DNA of 64,000 nucleotides from Verrucomicrobiales bacterium. Its GTDB lineage: Bacteria; Verrucomicrobiota; Verrucomicrobiia; Limisphaerales; J093. Positions 18,476-27,306 of this stretch are shown here, in pieces (the first letter of the stretch is position 1; each line of letters starts with the position of its first letter). The DNA is taken from the NCBI GenBank assembly GCA_015075445.1, contig JABTUJ010000008.1:140422-204421 (forward strand), written 5' to 3'. The position numbers and the translations under genes are program-made. The notes beneath the pieces were generated by a model. That model was not told where the DNA came from and did not search any database. It saw only the letters and a list, made by a program, of their open reading frames with translations.

Positions 18476-19495
18476 ATGCACCTGACCATGAAAGCCACCC
18501 ATCGTCCTGCCGCCATCTTCGCCATGGTCGCCGCCGCCGGCGCACTCTTGAGCGCGTGCAAACCTTCGTCCCGTGACGCGCCGATGGGCGGCCCGCCGGC
18601 CACCGGTGGACCGCCACGCCTCGGCGTGGTCATCTCGACGCTGAACAACCCGTGGTTTGTGGTCCTGGCCGAGACCGCGCGGGATCGGGCCAAGGAACTG
18701 GGCTACGCCCCGACCGTCTTCGATTCCCAAAACGATCCCGCCAAGGAAGCGGCGCATTTCGAGAACATCATCGCCTCCCGTTACGCCGCCATCCTGTTCA
18801 ATCCCACCGACGCCGACGGTTCGATTGCCAACGTGCGGAGGGCGAAGGCGGCGAACATTCCGGTGTTTTGTATGGACCGCGAAATCAACGCCACGGACGC
18901 GGCCACGTCACAAATCCTCTCCGACAATTACTCCGGCTGTGTCGCGCTGGGGCAGTACTTCGTCAAGACCGTCGGGACGGAGGGCCGGTATATCGAGCTG
19001 CTTGGGCTGGTGGGCGACAACAACACCTGGAACCGCTCCAAGGGGTTTCACAGCGTGGTGGACCGCTATCCCGGTTTGAAGATGGTCGCGCAGCAGAGCG
19101 CGGATTTCGATCGCGCCCGCGCCCTCGAGGTCATGGAATCGCTGCTGCAGGCGCACGGCGACCTTGACGCGGTGTTTTGTGGCAACGACGCCATGGCCAT
19201 GGGCGCCTATCAGGCCTTGCTGGCGGCCGGCAAGGCCGACCGCGTCCAGGTGTTTGGCTTCGACGGCGCGGAGGACGTGGTGCGGCTCATCGCCGAGGGC
19301 AAGATGGTCGCCACCGGCATGCAGTTCCCCAAAGTCATGGCCCGCACCGCCGCCGAGTCCGCCGACCGCTACCTCAAGGGGGAACGGGTCTTCCCCCAGA
19401 AACTACCCGTGGCCGTCGAGTTGGTGACGCGCGACAACGTCGCCCATTACGGCGACTATGGAAGGCGCGATGCCGCCACCGAGCCGGTCCGATGA
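18476..19495 (+). CDS. Sugar ABC transporter substrate-binding lipoprotein
   Basis: This is the periplasmic binding protein of the second importer, about 340 residues. An ATG at 18476 or 18488 precedes a signal peptide with lipobox LSAC at about residue 27. After a Gly/Pro-rich linker the type I binding fold begins ([21 protein letters not shown]), with [16 protein letters not shown] and [19 protein letters not shown] as family blocks. It is of the RbsB group and overlaps the DUF2291 gene by ATGA. The ligand should be the substrate of the upstream isomerase or a precursor. Confidence 0.9.
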   Translation: MHLTMKATHRPAAIFAMVAAAGALLSACKPSSRDAPMGGPPATGGPPRLGVVISTLNNPWFVVLAETARDRAKELGYAPTVFDSQNDPAKEAAHFENIIASRYAAILFNPTDADGSIANVRRAKAANIPVFCMDREINATDAATSQILSDNYSGCVALGQYFVKTVGTEGRYIELLGLVGDNNTWNRSKGFHSVVDRYPGLKMVAQQSADFDRARALEVMESLLQAHGDLDAVFCGNDAMAMGAYQALLAAGKADRVQVFGFDGAEDVVRLIAEGKMVATGMQFPKVMARTAAESADRYLKGERVFPQKLPVAVELVTRDNVAHYGDYGRRDAATEPVR

Positions 19496-20139
19496 CGTGG
19501 CCATGGCAGACCCGGGGGCTGGGCTGGGCCGCGGTCATGGCGGCGGCGGCGGTGGTTCTCTGGCTGCTGCCGCCCTTTCGTGTGGTGCCGCTGTCCGCGG
19601 CGCGCCAGCAGGCTGCCGGAACCGCCTTCGACGCCGACGCGTTCGTGGAGCCGTTCTGGCGCGGCCCCTTGCAGACGCCTGACCTGGCGGCGCTGGAGGC
19701 GACGCGGCTGGTGCGGTTGCTCCGCGACAACCCCGGGGCTGCCGCCGGACTGGGCCGTCGCCTGGGCTTCAGCCGCACCCTCAGCTTCTGGGTCAGCGGC
19801 GTTGGCCGCGTCGCGGCCGTCGCGCCGGACGGGGTGTCCCTGGTTCTGGAGGGCGAGAGCGAGGGGGTCAGTGTGGTGCTCGAGACCGGCCCCGTCTTTG
19901 GCAACGCCCTGCGCGACGGTTCCGGCCTGTTCGATGTGAGTGCGTTTCCGAATTCGCGGGACTTCAACGCCCTCGCCGCCGCCCTGAACCGGCGGGTCGA
20001 GGAAGAGGTCCTGCCTGCGCTGCGGTCGCAGGCGGGCGTGGGAGTCCGCGTGCGCTTCGCCGGCGGGGTGGAAGTCGGGGATCTCGACCGGGCATGGCCG
20101 TTGCGCGTCGTGCCGGTCCAGGTGGAGTTTCATGAGTGA
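19492..20139 (+). CDS. DUF2291 protein of the sugar importer
   Basis: This 215-residue protein has one N-terminal membrane anchor (residues 11-28) and a periplasmic domain of the DUF2291 type. [20 protein letters not shown] comes early, and [42 protein letters not shown] is the conserved core (quoted in part: [19 protein letters not shown]). DUF2291 genes sit inside RbsABC-type importer operons, as here between the binding protein and the ATPase. Their biochemical role is not established; an accessory in uptake or binding-protein handling is likely. Overlaps both neighbours by a few bases. Confidence 0.85.
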   Translation: MTWPWQTRGLGWAAVMAAAAVVLWLLPPFRVVPLSAARQQAAGTAFDADAFVEPFWRGPLQTPDLAALEATRLVRLLRDNPGAAAGLGRRLGFSRTLSFWVSGVGRVAAVAPDGVSLVLEGESEGVSVVLETGPVFGNALRDGSGLFDVSAFPNSRDFNALAAALNRRVEEEVLPALRSQAGVGVRVRFAGGVEVGDLDRAWPLRVVPVQVEFHE

Positions 20140-20392
20140 TCCGGATGACATCGTGCTCGAAGCCCGGGGCATCTCGAAGGCCTTTCCCGGTGTGCAGGCG
20201 CTGGAGGGGGTGCATCTCACGCTGCGGCGCGGCCGCCTCACCGCCCTGCTGGGCGAGAACGGCGCGGGCAAGTCCACGTTGATGAACATCGTGGCCGGCG
20301 TGTTCCCGCCGGATGCCGGCGTGCTGCGCCTGGCGGGCCGCGAAGTGCGCTTCGCCAATACGCGCGCGGCGCGGGACGCCGGATCGCCATGA
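20132..20392 (+). CDS. Sugar ABC transporter ATPase, N-terminal piece before a frameshift
   Basis: The first 86 residues carry Walker A GENGAGKST (about residues 41-49) and read correctly up to ANTRAARDAG. The frame then hits TGA. The expected continuation, GIAMIFQELNLIPHLTV, is present in another frame directly after, so a single base is missing at about 20382 in the GCCGG-ATCGCC context. A sequencing error or a recent mutation would both explain it. Confidence 0.8.
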   Translation: MSDPDDIVLEARGISKAFPGVQALEGVHLTLRRGRLTALLGENGAGKSTLMNIVAGVFPPDAGVLRLAGREVRFANTRAARDAGSP

Positions 20393-21666
20393 TCTTCCAG
20401 GAGCTCAACCTGATTCCGCACCTGACGGTGGCGGAGAACATCTTCCTGGGCGCTGAACCGTTGACTCGTTTGGGGCTCATGGACAGCACGGCCATGAACC
20501 GGCGCGCGGCCGAGTTGTTGCAGCAGCTCGACCTCGAAGTGCCGCCCGCGACGCCGGTCGAAAGCCTGCGGGTGGGCGAGCAGCAAGTGGTCGAGATCGC
20601 GCGGGCCATCTCCGGTGAGGCGCGTGTCCTCATCATGGACGAGCCGACGTCGGCATTGAGCGAGCATGAGGTCCGGGTGCTGCACGGGCTGATCCTCGAC
20701 CTGAAACGGCGCGGGGTGGCCCTCGCTTACATCACCCATCGACTTGAGGAGCTGGACCGCATCGCCGATGACGCCATGGTCATGCGGGACGGACGGGTGG
20801 CCGGCGAGGCGCCCTTCAAGGACCTGACCCGCGAGCGGATCGTGCGCTGGATGGTTGGACGGGACGCGAGCGAGGGGTATGCGCGGACACCGGTGCCGCT
20901 GGAGGACGAGGCGTTGCGTGTGACCGGCATTTCCCTGCGCCATCCGGAGCGGCCGGACGACTGGTTGTTACGGGACATCTCCTGGACGGTCCACCGCGGC
21001 GAAGTGCTGGGCATCTTCGGCCTGATGGGCGCCGGACGGACCGAACTCCTCGAGACCTTGTTCGGGCTGCATCCGGAGTCGGCCGGCGGCGAGATCCGCA
21101 TCGCCGGGCGCGCTGCCCGCATCACGTCTCCCGCCGCCGCCATCGCGCACGGGCTGGCGCTGGCGCCCGAAGACCGCAAGCGCGAGGGGCTGGTGCTCGA
21201 GATGAGCGTCGGCGAGAACACCAGCCTGGCCAGCCTGCGCCAGGTGACACGGTTCGGCTGCGTCCGCGACCGTGCCGAGCGCCGGCACATCCAGCGTTTC
21301 CTCGAACGCTTTCGCGTGAAGACGCCGTCGCTCGATCAGTGCATCCGCCATCTCAGCGGCGGCAACCAGCAGAAGGTCATTCTCGGCAAATGGCTGGCCA
21401 CCCAGCCGAAGGTGCTGCTGCTCGATGAGCCCACCCGCGGCATCGACGTGAACGCCAAACGGGAGATCTGCGCGTTGCTGGACGAGCTCACCGCCGCCGG
21501 CTTGGCCATCGTCCTCGTATCGTCCGAACTGCCCGAGATTCTGGCCATGGCCGACCGCATCGTGGTGCTTTGCGAAGGCCGCCAGACCGCCCAGTTCAGC
21601 CGCGCCGAGGCCACCAGCGAACGGGTGATGCAGGCGGCGCTGCCCCGGGCCAAGGAGGCGGCATGA
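20389..21666 (+). CDS. Sugar ABC transporter ATPase (RbsA/MglA type), remainder after the frameshift
   Basis: These 425 residues hold the rest of the two-domain ATPase: Q-loop FQELNLIPHLTVAENIF, the signature region LRVGEQQVVEIARAISG, Walker B LIMDEPTSALS, then the second domain with GLMGAGRTE, LSGGNQQKVILGKWL and LLLDEPTRGIDVN. Together with the N-terminal piece it would be about 511 residues, the normal family length. If the frameshift is real, the second importer lacks a working ATPase. The stop overlaps the permease start by ATGA. Confidence 0.88.
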   Translation: MIFQELNLIPHLTVAENIFLGAEPLTRLGLMDSTAMNRRAAELLQQLDLEVPPATPVESLRVGEQQVVEIARAISGEARVLIMDEPTSALSEHEVRVLHGLILDLKRRGVALAYITHRLEELDRIADDAMVMRDGRVAGEAPFKDLTRERIVRWMVGRDASEGYARTPVPLEDEALRVTGISLRHPERPDDWLLRDISWTVHRGEVLGIFGLMGAGRTELLETLFGLHPESAGGEIRIAGRAARITSPAAAIAHGLALAPEDRKREGLVLEMSVGENTSLASLRQVTRFGCVRDRAERRHIQRFLERFRVKTPSLDQCIRHLSGGNQQKVILGKWLATQPKVLLLDEPTRGIDVNAKREICALLDELTAAGLAIVLVSSELPEILAMADRIVVLCEGRQTAQFSRAEATSERVMQAALPRAKEAA

Positions 21667-22643
21667 ACCGGACAGGGGTCCAAGGCCGGCCAGGACTGGC
21701 GCGCTTCCAGTCCCTCATCGCCCTGGCGCTCATGGTCCTCGTCATGAGCCTGCTCTCGGACAAGTTCTTCACACCGGAAAACGGCTGGAACATCCTGCGC
21801 CAGATTTCAGTGAACCTGTGCCTCTCGATTGGCATGACGCTGATCATCCTTTCGGGAGGGATTGACCTGTCCGTGGGCGCGATTCTGGCCCTGGCGGGCG
21901 CGGTGGCGGCCGGCGTGTTGAAACACGGGCTCGCGCTGCCGCTGCTGGACGTCCTGCTGCAGTTCACCCTCTTTGGCGCCGTGCTTGCCGGCGTGCTGGT
22001 GGGCCTGGTCTGCGGTTGGTTCAACGGCTTCGTCATCACCCGTTTCAAGCTGCCCCCGTTCGTGGCCACCCTGGGCATGTTCAGCATCGCTCGTGGCCTG
22101 ACCATGCTGTGGACCGGTGGTTTCCCCATCACCGGCTTGGGCGCGGGGTTCGGCTTCATTGGCACGGGGATTCTGCTCGGTGTGCCGATGCCGGTGTGGA
22201 TCACGGCGGCGCTGGTCGCGGCCTTCGTGCTGGTCACCCGCAAGACCCCGTTCGGCCGCTACCTCCACGCCGTCGGCGGCAACGAACGCGCGGCGCTGCT
22301 CAGCGGCCTCCGGGTGCAGCGCGTCAAGCTGCTGGCCTACACCCTCGGCGGCGGCCTGGCCGGCGTCGCCGGTCTCATGGTCACCGCCCGCCTCGATTCC
22401 GCCCAGCCCAACGCGGGGCTGGGCTACGAACTCGATTCGATTGCCGCGGTGGTGATCGGCGGTACCTCGCTTTCCGGCGGACGCGGCTCGGTGCTGGGCA
22501 CGGTGCTGGGCTGCCTGATCATCGGGGTGCTGAACAACGGACTCTTCCTCTTGAACGTCTCGCCTTTCTGGCAGCAGGTGGTGAAGGGTTTGGTCATCCT
22601 CGCCGCCGTCGCCATCGACAAAATGAACGCGCGCAATGCGTAA
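21663..22643 (+). CDS. Sugar ABC transporter permease (RbsC type)
   Basis: The only permease of the second importer, 326 residues from the ATG overlapping the ATPase stop. LSGGIDLSVGAILALAGAVAAG near residue 60 is the family motif, FKLPPFVATLGMFSIARGLTM and the GGTSLSGGRGSVLGTVLGC loop follow. It probably works as a homodimer, unlike the first importer, which has two different permeases. The DUF1593 gene overlaps its last 8 bp. Confidence 0.92.
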   Translation: MNRTGVQGRPGLARFQSLIALALMVLVMSLLSDKFFTPENGWNILRQISVNLCLSIGMTLIILSGGIDLSVGAILALAGAVAAGVLKHGLALPLLDVLLQFTLFGAVLAGVLVGLVCGWFNGFVITRFKLPPFVATLGMFSIARGLTMLWTGGFPITGLGAGFGFIGTGILLGVPMPVWITAALVAAFVLVTRKTPFGRYLHAVGGNERAALLSGLRVQRVKLLAYTLGGGLAGVAGLMVTARLDSAQPNAGLGYELDSIAAVVIGGTSLSGGRGSVLGTVLGCLIIGVLNNGLFLLNVSPFWQQVVKGLVILAAVAIDKMNARNA

Positions 22644-24084
22644 ACGCCTCCCTCCCATGATGCCCAAATCCCTCCTTGCCTTGATCCTGGTCGCCGGCTG
22701 TGCCTGGGCTGCCCTGGCGCAGGTTGATCGACAACGCGTCTTCGTCCTCACCGACATCTCGAACGAACCGGATGACGAGCAATCCCTGGTGCGATTCCTT
22801 GTCTATGCCAACGAATACGCGGTCGAGGGACTCGTGGCCACGACCTCCACCTGGTTGCGGAACACGACGCGGGTGGACTTGATCCATCGCCAGCTCGACG
22901 CCTACGCGCAGGTGCGCCCGAACCTGCTGCGGCACGCCTCCGGCTTTCCGCCGGCCGAATCGCTGCGTGCCGTCACGGCGGTCGGCCAGCCGGCCTACGG
23001 CCTGGCCGCCGTCGGCGAGGGCAAGTCCACCGCCGGCTCGCGCCTGCTCCTGGCCGCCGCGGACCAGGCCGATGAACGGCCGCTCTGGGTCAGCGTCTGG
23101 GGCGGCGCCAACACCCTCGCCCAGGCGCTCTTCGACGCGCGCCGGGAACGCGCGCCTGATGCCCTGAAAGTGCTCGTCGGCACACTGCGCGTTTACACGA
23201 TCTCGGACCAGGACGACGCCGGCCCGTGGCTGCGACGCGAGTTCCCGGACTTGGTCTACATCGTGAGTCCCAGCACTGCGGACTGGAAGGAATACTGGCG
23301 CGCGACGTGGACAGGGATCAGCGGCGACCGGCATTACCGGAACGGTCCGGGCCACCAATTCGCGCTCGTGGACAACCCGTGGCTGGAGGAGCACATCATC
23401 AACAACCACGGCCCGCTCGGGGCTCTCTATCCCAGGCTGGAATACATCATGGAGGGCGACACCCCGTCCTTCCTCGGCCTCATCAACAACGGCCTGGGCT
23501 GGCACGTCAGCCCGGCCTACGGCGGCTGGGGCGGTCGCTACGCGCTCTACCAGGCTTACGGCGAGACCCGCCCCATCTGGACCAACAACCAGGACAGCCG
23601 CGACACCGTCACCGCCGACAACGGCCAGACCGAATGCACGGACATGGCCACGATCTGGCGTTGGCGCGAGCCTTTTCAACACGATTTCGCCGCCCGCATG
23701 GACTGGTGTGTGAGGGACGATTTCAAGCAGGCCAACCACAACCCCCTCGCCGTGCTCAACGGCGATACGACGAAGCGTGTGCTGGAGATCACGGCCAGGC
23801 CCGGTGAGACCGTGACCCTCTCCGCCGAGGGCACGCGCGACCCGGACGGCCACGAGGTGGAGGTGCGGTGGTGGATCTATCCCGAGGCCAGCAGCCTGCG
23901 CGACGCCAAGGGCCAGCGCTTTCCAGAGAACGTCACCCTGAGCGCCACGCGCGGGCTGAGCACCAGCCTGGTGGCCCCGGCGGTGAAGAAGCCGGAGACC
24001 CTCCACATCATCCTCGAAGTCGAGGATCGCGGCACGCCCAGCCTCTTTGCCTACCGGCGGGCGGTGCTGACCGTCCAGCCGTGA
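22636..24084 (+). CDS. Secreted DUF1593 (nucleoside-hydrolase-like) protein
   Basis: This 482-residue protein has a signal peptide (SLLALILVAGCAWAALA). VFVLTDISNEPDDEQSLVRF at about residue 35 is the Asp-rich motif of the nucleoside-hydrolase-like fold (DUF1593), which in true hydrolases holds a Ca2+. The C-terminal part from about residue 375 (ITARPGETVTLSAEGTRDPDGHEVEVRWW) looks like a beta-sandwich carbohydrate- or cell-wall-associated module. Proteins of this type are common in polysaccharide-degrading bacteria. An N- or O-glycoside hydrolase role is plausible, but I know of no firm substrate. Its presence in the importer operon suggests extracytoplasmic release of the imported sugar. Confidence 0.82.
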   Translation: MRKRLPPMMPKSLLALILVAGCAWAALAQVDRQRVFVLTDISNEPDDEQSLVRFLVYANEYAVEGLVATTSTWLRNTTRVDLIHRQLDAYAQVRPNLLRHASGFPPAESLRAVTAVGQPAYGLAAVGEGKSTAGSRLLLAAADQADERPLWVSVWGGANTLAQALFDARRERAPDALKVLVGTLRVYTISDQDDAGPWLRREFPDLVYIVSPSTADWKEYWRATWTGISGDRHYRNGPGHQFALVDNPWLEEHIINNHGPLGALYPRLEYIMEGDTPSFLGLINNGLGWHVSPAYGGWGGRYALYQAYGETRPIWTNNQDSRDTVTADNGQTECTDMATIWRWREPFQHDFAARMDWCVRDDFKQANHNPLAVLNGDTTKRVLEITARPGETVTLSAEGTRDPDGHEVEVRWWIYPEASSLRDAKGQRFPENVTLSATRGLSTSLVAPAVKKPETLHIILEVEDRGTPSLFAYRRAVLTVQP

Positions 24085-24110
24085 CCCTTGAGCAACGCTG
24101 CCCGCGAGCC

Positions 24111-25238
24111 ATGATTAAACCAGCGATCATGAAACCACACAGCCTCCAGATGAAATCGCGCCAGGAGGCGTCCCCCCGCGCTGGTTCCCCGGGGCCAGCG
24201 ATGGCCCTCCCCAGCCGGTCCCGGGCAAAGCGCCCCTCGCTCCGTCCGGCGGGCCGGGTTGCGGTGCTGCTGCTGGCAATGGCGCGCACGCTGATGGCGG
24301 GCGCACCGGCCGCACCAGCGGCCCAACCCCCGGGGGGCGCGCTGGCCGGGGAGCGCTTCCGCGTCATCGTTTCCACGGACATCGGGGGTTCGGACCCGGA
24401 CGATTTCCAGTCCCTGGTTCACTACCTGGTGTATGCGGACCTGTTCGACACTGAGGGGTTGATATCCTCGCCTCCCCACGCCGGCCGCCACCAACACATC
24501 CTTGAGACGCTCGACGCGTACGCCGCGGACTATCCGCGGCTCCAACAGCACTCCGACCGTTTTCCGACCCCGGACGCGTTGCGGGCGGTCACCCGGCAGG
24601 GCGCGGTGGACGCGGCGCCGCCGACGGGTTACTCCACCCCCACCGAAGGCTCGCGGTGGATCATGGAACGCGCCCGCGCCGACGACCCGCGTCCGCTCTG
24701 GATTTTGGTGTGGGGCGCGATCACCGACGTGGCGCAGGCGCTGCATGACGATCCCGGGATTCAGCCGAAACTGCGCGTGTACTTCATCAGCTCCTGGAAC
24801 CGGCGCCTGGATCAGGCGGCGCGGGATTACGTGGTGCAGCAGCATCCGGACCTGTGGCTGATCGAGGCGGAGACGACCTTCCGCGGGATGTATGTCGGCG
24901 GCGAACAGGCCGGCGACCTGGGCAACCGCGCGTTCCTCGCCCGGCACGTCCGCGGTCACGGCGCTCTCGGCGACCTCCTCGTGGCGAAGAAGGCGGACCT
25001 GAAGATGGGGGACACCCCCTCCGTGCTCTACCTGCTTCGCGGCGACGCCGAAGATCCGACCGGGGCAAGCTGGGGCGGCGCGTTTGTGCGGCCGGCCCCC
25101 GCGCGCCGCTATTGGACGGACCATCCCGACCCGGCGCTCCGTGAGGGGGATTTCGCGGGGGCCAAGACCGTGAACCGCTGGCGCGAGGGGTATCTGCGGG
25201 ACTGGCAGCAACGCCTGCAATGGCTCAAAGTGCCGTGA
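24111..25238 (+). CDS. Second, shorter DUF1593-like protein
   Basis: This 375-residue protein starts at the ATG at 24111; longer versions read into the preceding gene. The N-terminal 70 residues are basic then hydrophobic and probably an export signal (VAVLLLAMARTLMAGAPA). VIVSTDIGGSDPDDFQSLVHY is the Asp motif and DGEGLISSPPHAGRHQHI-like sequence follows as DTEGLISSPPHAGRHQHILE. It lacks the C-terminal sandwich domain of its neighbour. It is probably a paralogue acting on a related glycoside outside the cytoplasm. Confidence 0.78.
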   Translation: MIKPAIMKPHSLQMKSRQEASPRAGSPGPAMALPSRSRAKRPSLRPAGRVAVLLLAMARTLMAGAPAAPAAQPPGGALAGERFRVIVSTDIGGSDPDDFQSLVHYLVYADLFDTEGLISSPPHAGRHQHILETLDAYAADYPRLQQHSDRFPTPDALRAVTRQGAVDAAPPTGYSTPTEGSRWIMERARADDPRPLWILVWGAITDVAQALHDDPGIQPKLRVYFISSWNRRLDQAARDYVVQQHPDLWLIEAETTFRGMYVGGEQAGDLGNRAFLARHVRGHGALGDLLVAKKADLKMGDTPSVLYLLRGDAEDPTGASWGGAFVRPAPARRYWTDHPDPALREGDFAGAKTVNRWREGYLRDWQQRLQWLKVP

Positions 25239-25390
25239 CGCCGCTCACGCCATGGCCCTGTTGCTCACCAGTCCCGCATTCGAGGTGCTCCGGTCCAAAC
25301 CCGTCACGACGCGCCGACGGGGGCATTCGTCGGGGACCTTCCCAGAGCGTCGCGGCCATTGGCTGGGATCGGCGCGCAGACACCTTCCCA

Positions 25391-26104
25391 ATGAGCACAC
25401 CCCTCGCTTCTACCGCCGTCGCCGGAAACATCCTGGTCTCGGACTTCGACGGCACGATCACCCGGTTCGATTTCTACGATCTGGTCAGCCGCGCGTACCC
25501 GGAAATCGCCGGGGGCTTCTGGCAGCAATATGAGGCCGGTGAGATCACCCACTTCGAAGCGCTGCGCCGCATCTTCGCCGGCATCCGGGCTCCGGAAGCG
25601 GAGTTGGTCGCGATCCTTCGCGAGATGGAAATCGAGCCTCGCTTGGCCGAGGCGGTGGCGCTGTTGGAGCAACGGGGTTGGAGGATCATCGTGGCCTCGG
25701 CAGGCTGTGATTGGTACATCCGGCGGCTGCTCGCGGAGGCTGGGGTCGGTCTGGAAGTGCACGCCAATTCCGGCAGCTACTCCCCGACCACCGGCCTGGC
25801 CATGCGGCTGCCTGACCCATCACCGGTCTTCTCCGCTGAATTGGGCATCAACAAGGTGGCCGTGGTGCGCGAGGCCATGAAGATTGCCTGTGGTGTGGCG
25901 TTCGCCGGCGATGGCCGACCCGACCTTGCTCCGGCGCTGCTGGTCCGACCGGAGTTGCGCTTTGCGCGAAAATGGCTGGCCCGGAAACTGACCGAGATCG
26001 GCGAAGCGTTTCAACCGTTTGAGTCCTGGCTCGACATCGCCGTGGCGCTGACGAACCCAACCGGGGTTTCTCACAGCGAAATCCTGGGTCGGGAGCAGCC
26101 ATGA
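25391..26104 (+). CDS. HAD-superfamily phosphatase (MtnX/SerB-like)
   Basis: The protein has 237 residues from the ATG at 25391. The nucleophile motif is ILVSDFDGTITRFDFYDL (about residues 17-34), with DxD formed by the two Asp in DFDGT. Motif II is around IIVASAGCDWYIRRLL, and motif III/IV is GVAFAGDGRPDLAPAL. The layout matches the phosphoserine-phosphatase-like / MtnX group. It overlaps the glycerol-1-phosphate dehydrogenase gene by ATGA. The pair might process a phosphorylated three-carbon compound produced by the transketolase. Substrate unknown. Confidence 0.82.
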   Translation: MSTPLASTAVAGNILVSDFDGTITRFDFYDLVSRAYPEIAGGFWQQYEAGEITHFEALRRIFAGIRAPEAELVAILREMEIEPRLAEAVALLEQRGWRIIVASAGCDWYIRRLLAEAGVGLEVHANSGSYSPTTGLAMRLPDPSPVFSAELGINKVAVVREAMKIACGVAFAGDGRPDLAPALLVRPELRFARKWLARKLTEIGEAFQPFESWLDIAVALTNPTGVSHSEILGREQP

Positions 26105-27147
26105 AGAACACATCCGTCGAGATCCCCACGCTGGTACGCCTGAAGCCTGGAGCGCTGGACCGGCTGGGTCTGTACTGCCGCCGCGCGGAGCTTCCCCGCG
26201 TGGCCCTGCTGACGAGCCAGGGCCTGCCCGCCGTGATTCTCGATCGGGCGCAGGCTTCCCTGGCAGCCGAGCGGATCGAGATCGCGCACCGGTGCGAGGT
26301 CGAATCCTCCAGCTACGAGCATGCCCAGGCGATCTTTCAGTCGCTGCCGACGAACACGTGCGCGCTCCTCGGCCTGGGCGGGGGCAAGGCCCTGGACGTG
26401 GCCAAGTATGTGTCGTTCCAGACGCGTCTGCCCTACTTCGCCGTCCCGACCTCCCTTTCCAACGACGGCTTTTGCAGCCCGCAATCCAGCCTCACGCTGC
26501 GGGGCCGGCGCCGCTCGCTCCCCTCGGCCATGCCGTATGGCGTGGTGGTGGATACGGAAATCTGTCTCAACGCGCCGCACGTTCTTTGGTGCGCCGGCAT
26601 CGGGGATTCCGTCGCCAAGATCACGGCGGTCTTCGATTGGAAACTCGCCTTCCACGCGCGCGGCACTTCGGTCAACGACTTCGCCGCTTTGCTCTCGGAT
26701 GCGACCGTGTTCCAGCTCATGGCCAATCCGAGGCGTGATCTGCAGGGCATCCACCTGCTTGCGACCGCGCTGATGCTGAATGGCATCGCCATGGAGGTGG
26801 CTGGTTCGTCGCGGCCCGCCAGTGGCAGCGAGCACCTGATTTCGCACGCGCTCGACGGCATCAACCCCCGGCCGCGGTTGCACGGCCTGCAAGTCGGTGT
26901 CGCCACTTATCTGGTCAGTCAGTTGCAGCACCACCGCACCGAGAGCATCGCCGCGCTATTCGGCGCCACCGGCTTCTGGGAGGAAATCCGCCGCGATCCC
27001 TTCAGCAAGGCGGACTGGGTGGCCGCCTTCCGCGCCGCGCCCGGCATCAAACCCGGCTTTTACACGGTCCTGTCTGAGCGGGATTACACCGACGACCTCC
27101 TGCGCATCGTCGAGACCGATCCCCGACTCGAGGGACTTCTCATCTGA
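26101..27147 (+). CDS. sn-Glycerol-1-phosphate dehydrogenase-like iron-containing alcohol dehydrogenase (AraM type)
   Basis: This 348-residue protein is of the glycerol-1-phosphate dehydrogenase / AraM family, which reduces dihydroxyacetone phosphate to sn-glycerol 1-phosphate. CALLGLGGGKALDVAKYVS (about residues 84-102) is the nucleotide-binding GGG loop. FAVPTSLSNDGFCSPQSSLT (about 114-133) is a family signature. Metal ligands are expected from ADxxAK-like GDSVAKITAVFDW, SGSEHLISHALD and PRLHGLQVGVAT. In E. coli-like bacteria AraM sits in arabinose operons. Transketolase cleavage of a branched ketose phosphate would supply its substrate, dihydroxyacetone phosphate. Confidence 0.85.
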   Translation: MKNTSVEIPTLVRLKPGALDRLGLYCRRAELPRVALLTSQGLPAVILDRAQASLAAERIEIAHRCEVESSSYEHAQAIFQSLPTNTCALLGLGGGKALDVAKYVSFQTRLPYFAVPTSLSNDGFCSPQSSLTLRGRRRSLPSAMPYGVVVDTEICLNAPHVLWCAGIGDSVAKITAVFDWKLAFHARGTSVNDFAALLSDATVFQLMANPRRDLQGIHLLATALMLNGIAMEVAGSSRPASGSEHLISHALDGINPRPRLHGLQVGVATYLVSQLQHHRTESIAALFGATGFWEEIRRDPFSKADWVAAFRAAPGIKPGFYTVLSERDYTDDLLRIVETDPRLEGLLI

Positions 27148-27306
27148 TGTCGAGACCTCATGAATACTCCCTCCACTGGATCCGCCGTCGAGCACCCTGG
27201 GACATTCCCAACCCACGCCCTGGTGCCGAAGCGAGCCGCCCACCCCAAAACGCCCGCGCGGCCCTCCGCACCATCCACCCTTGAAGACCATCAAACATTG
27301 CTCGCC

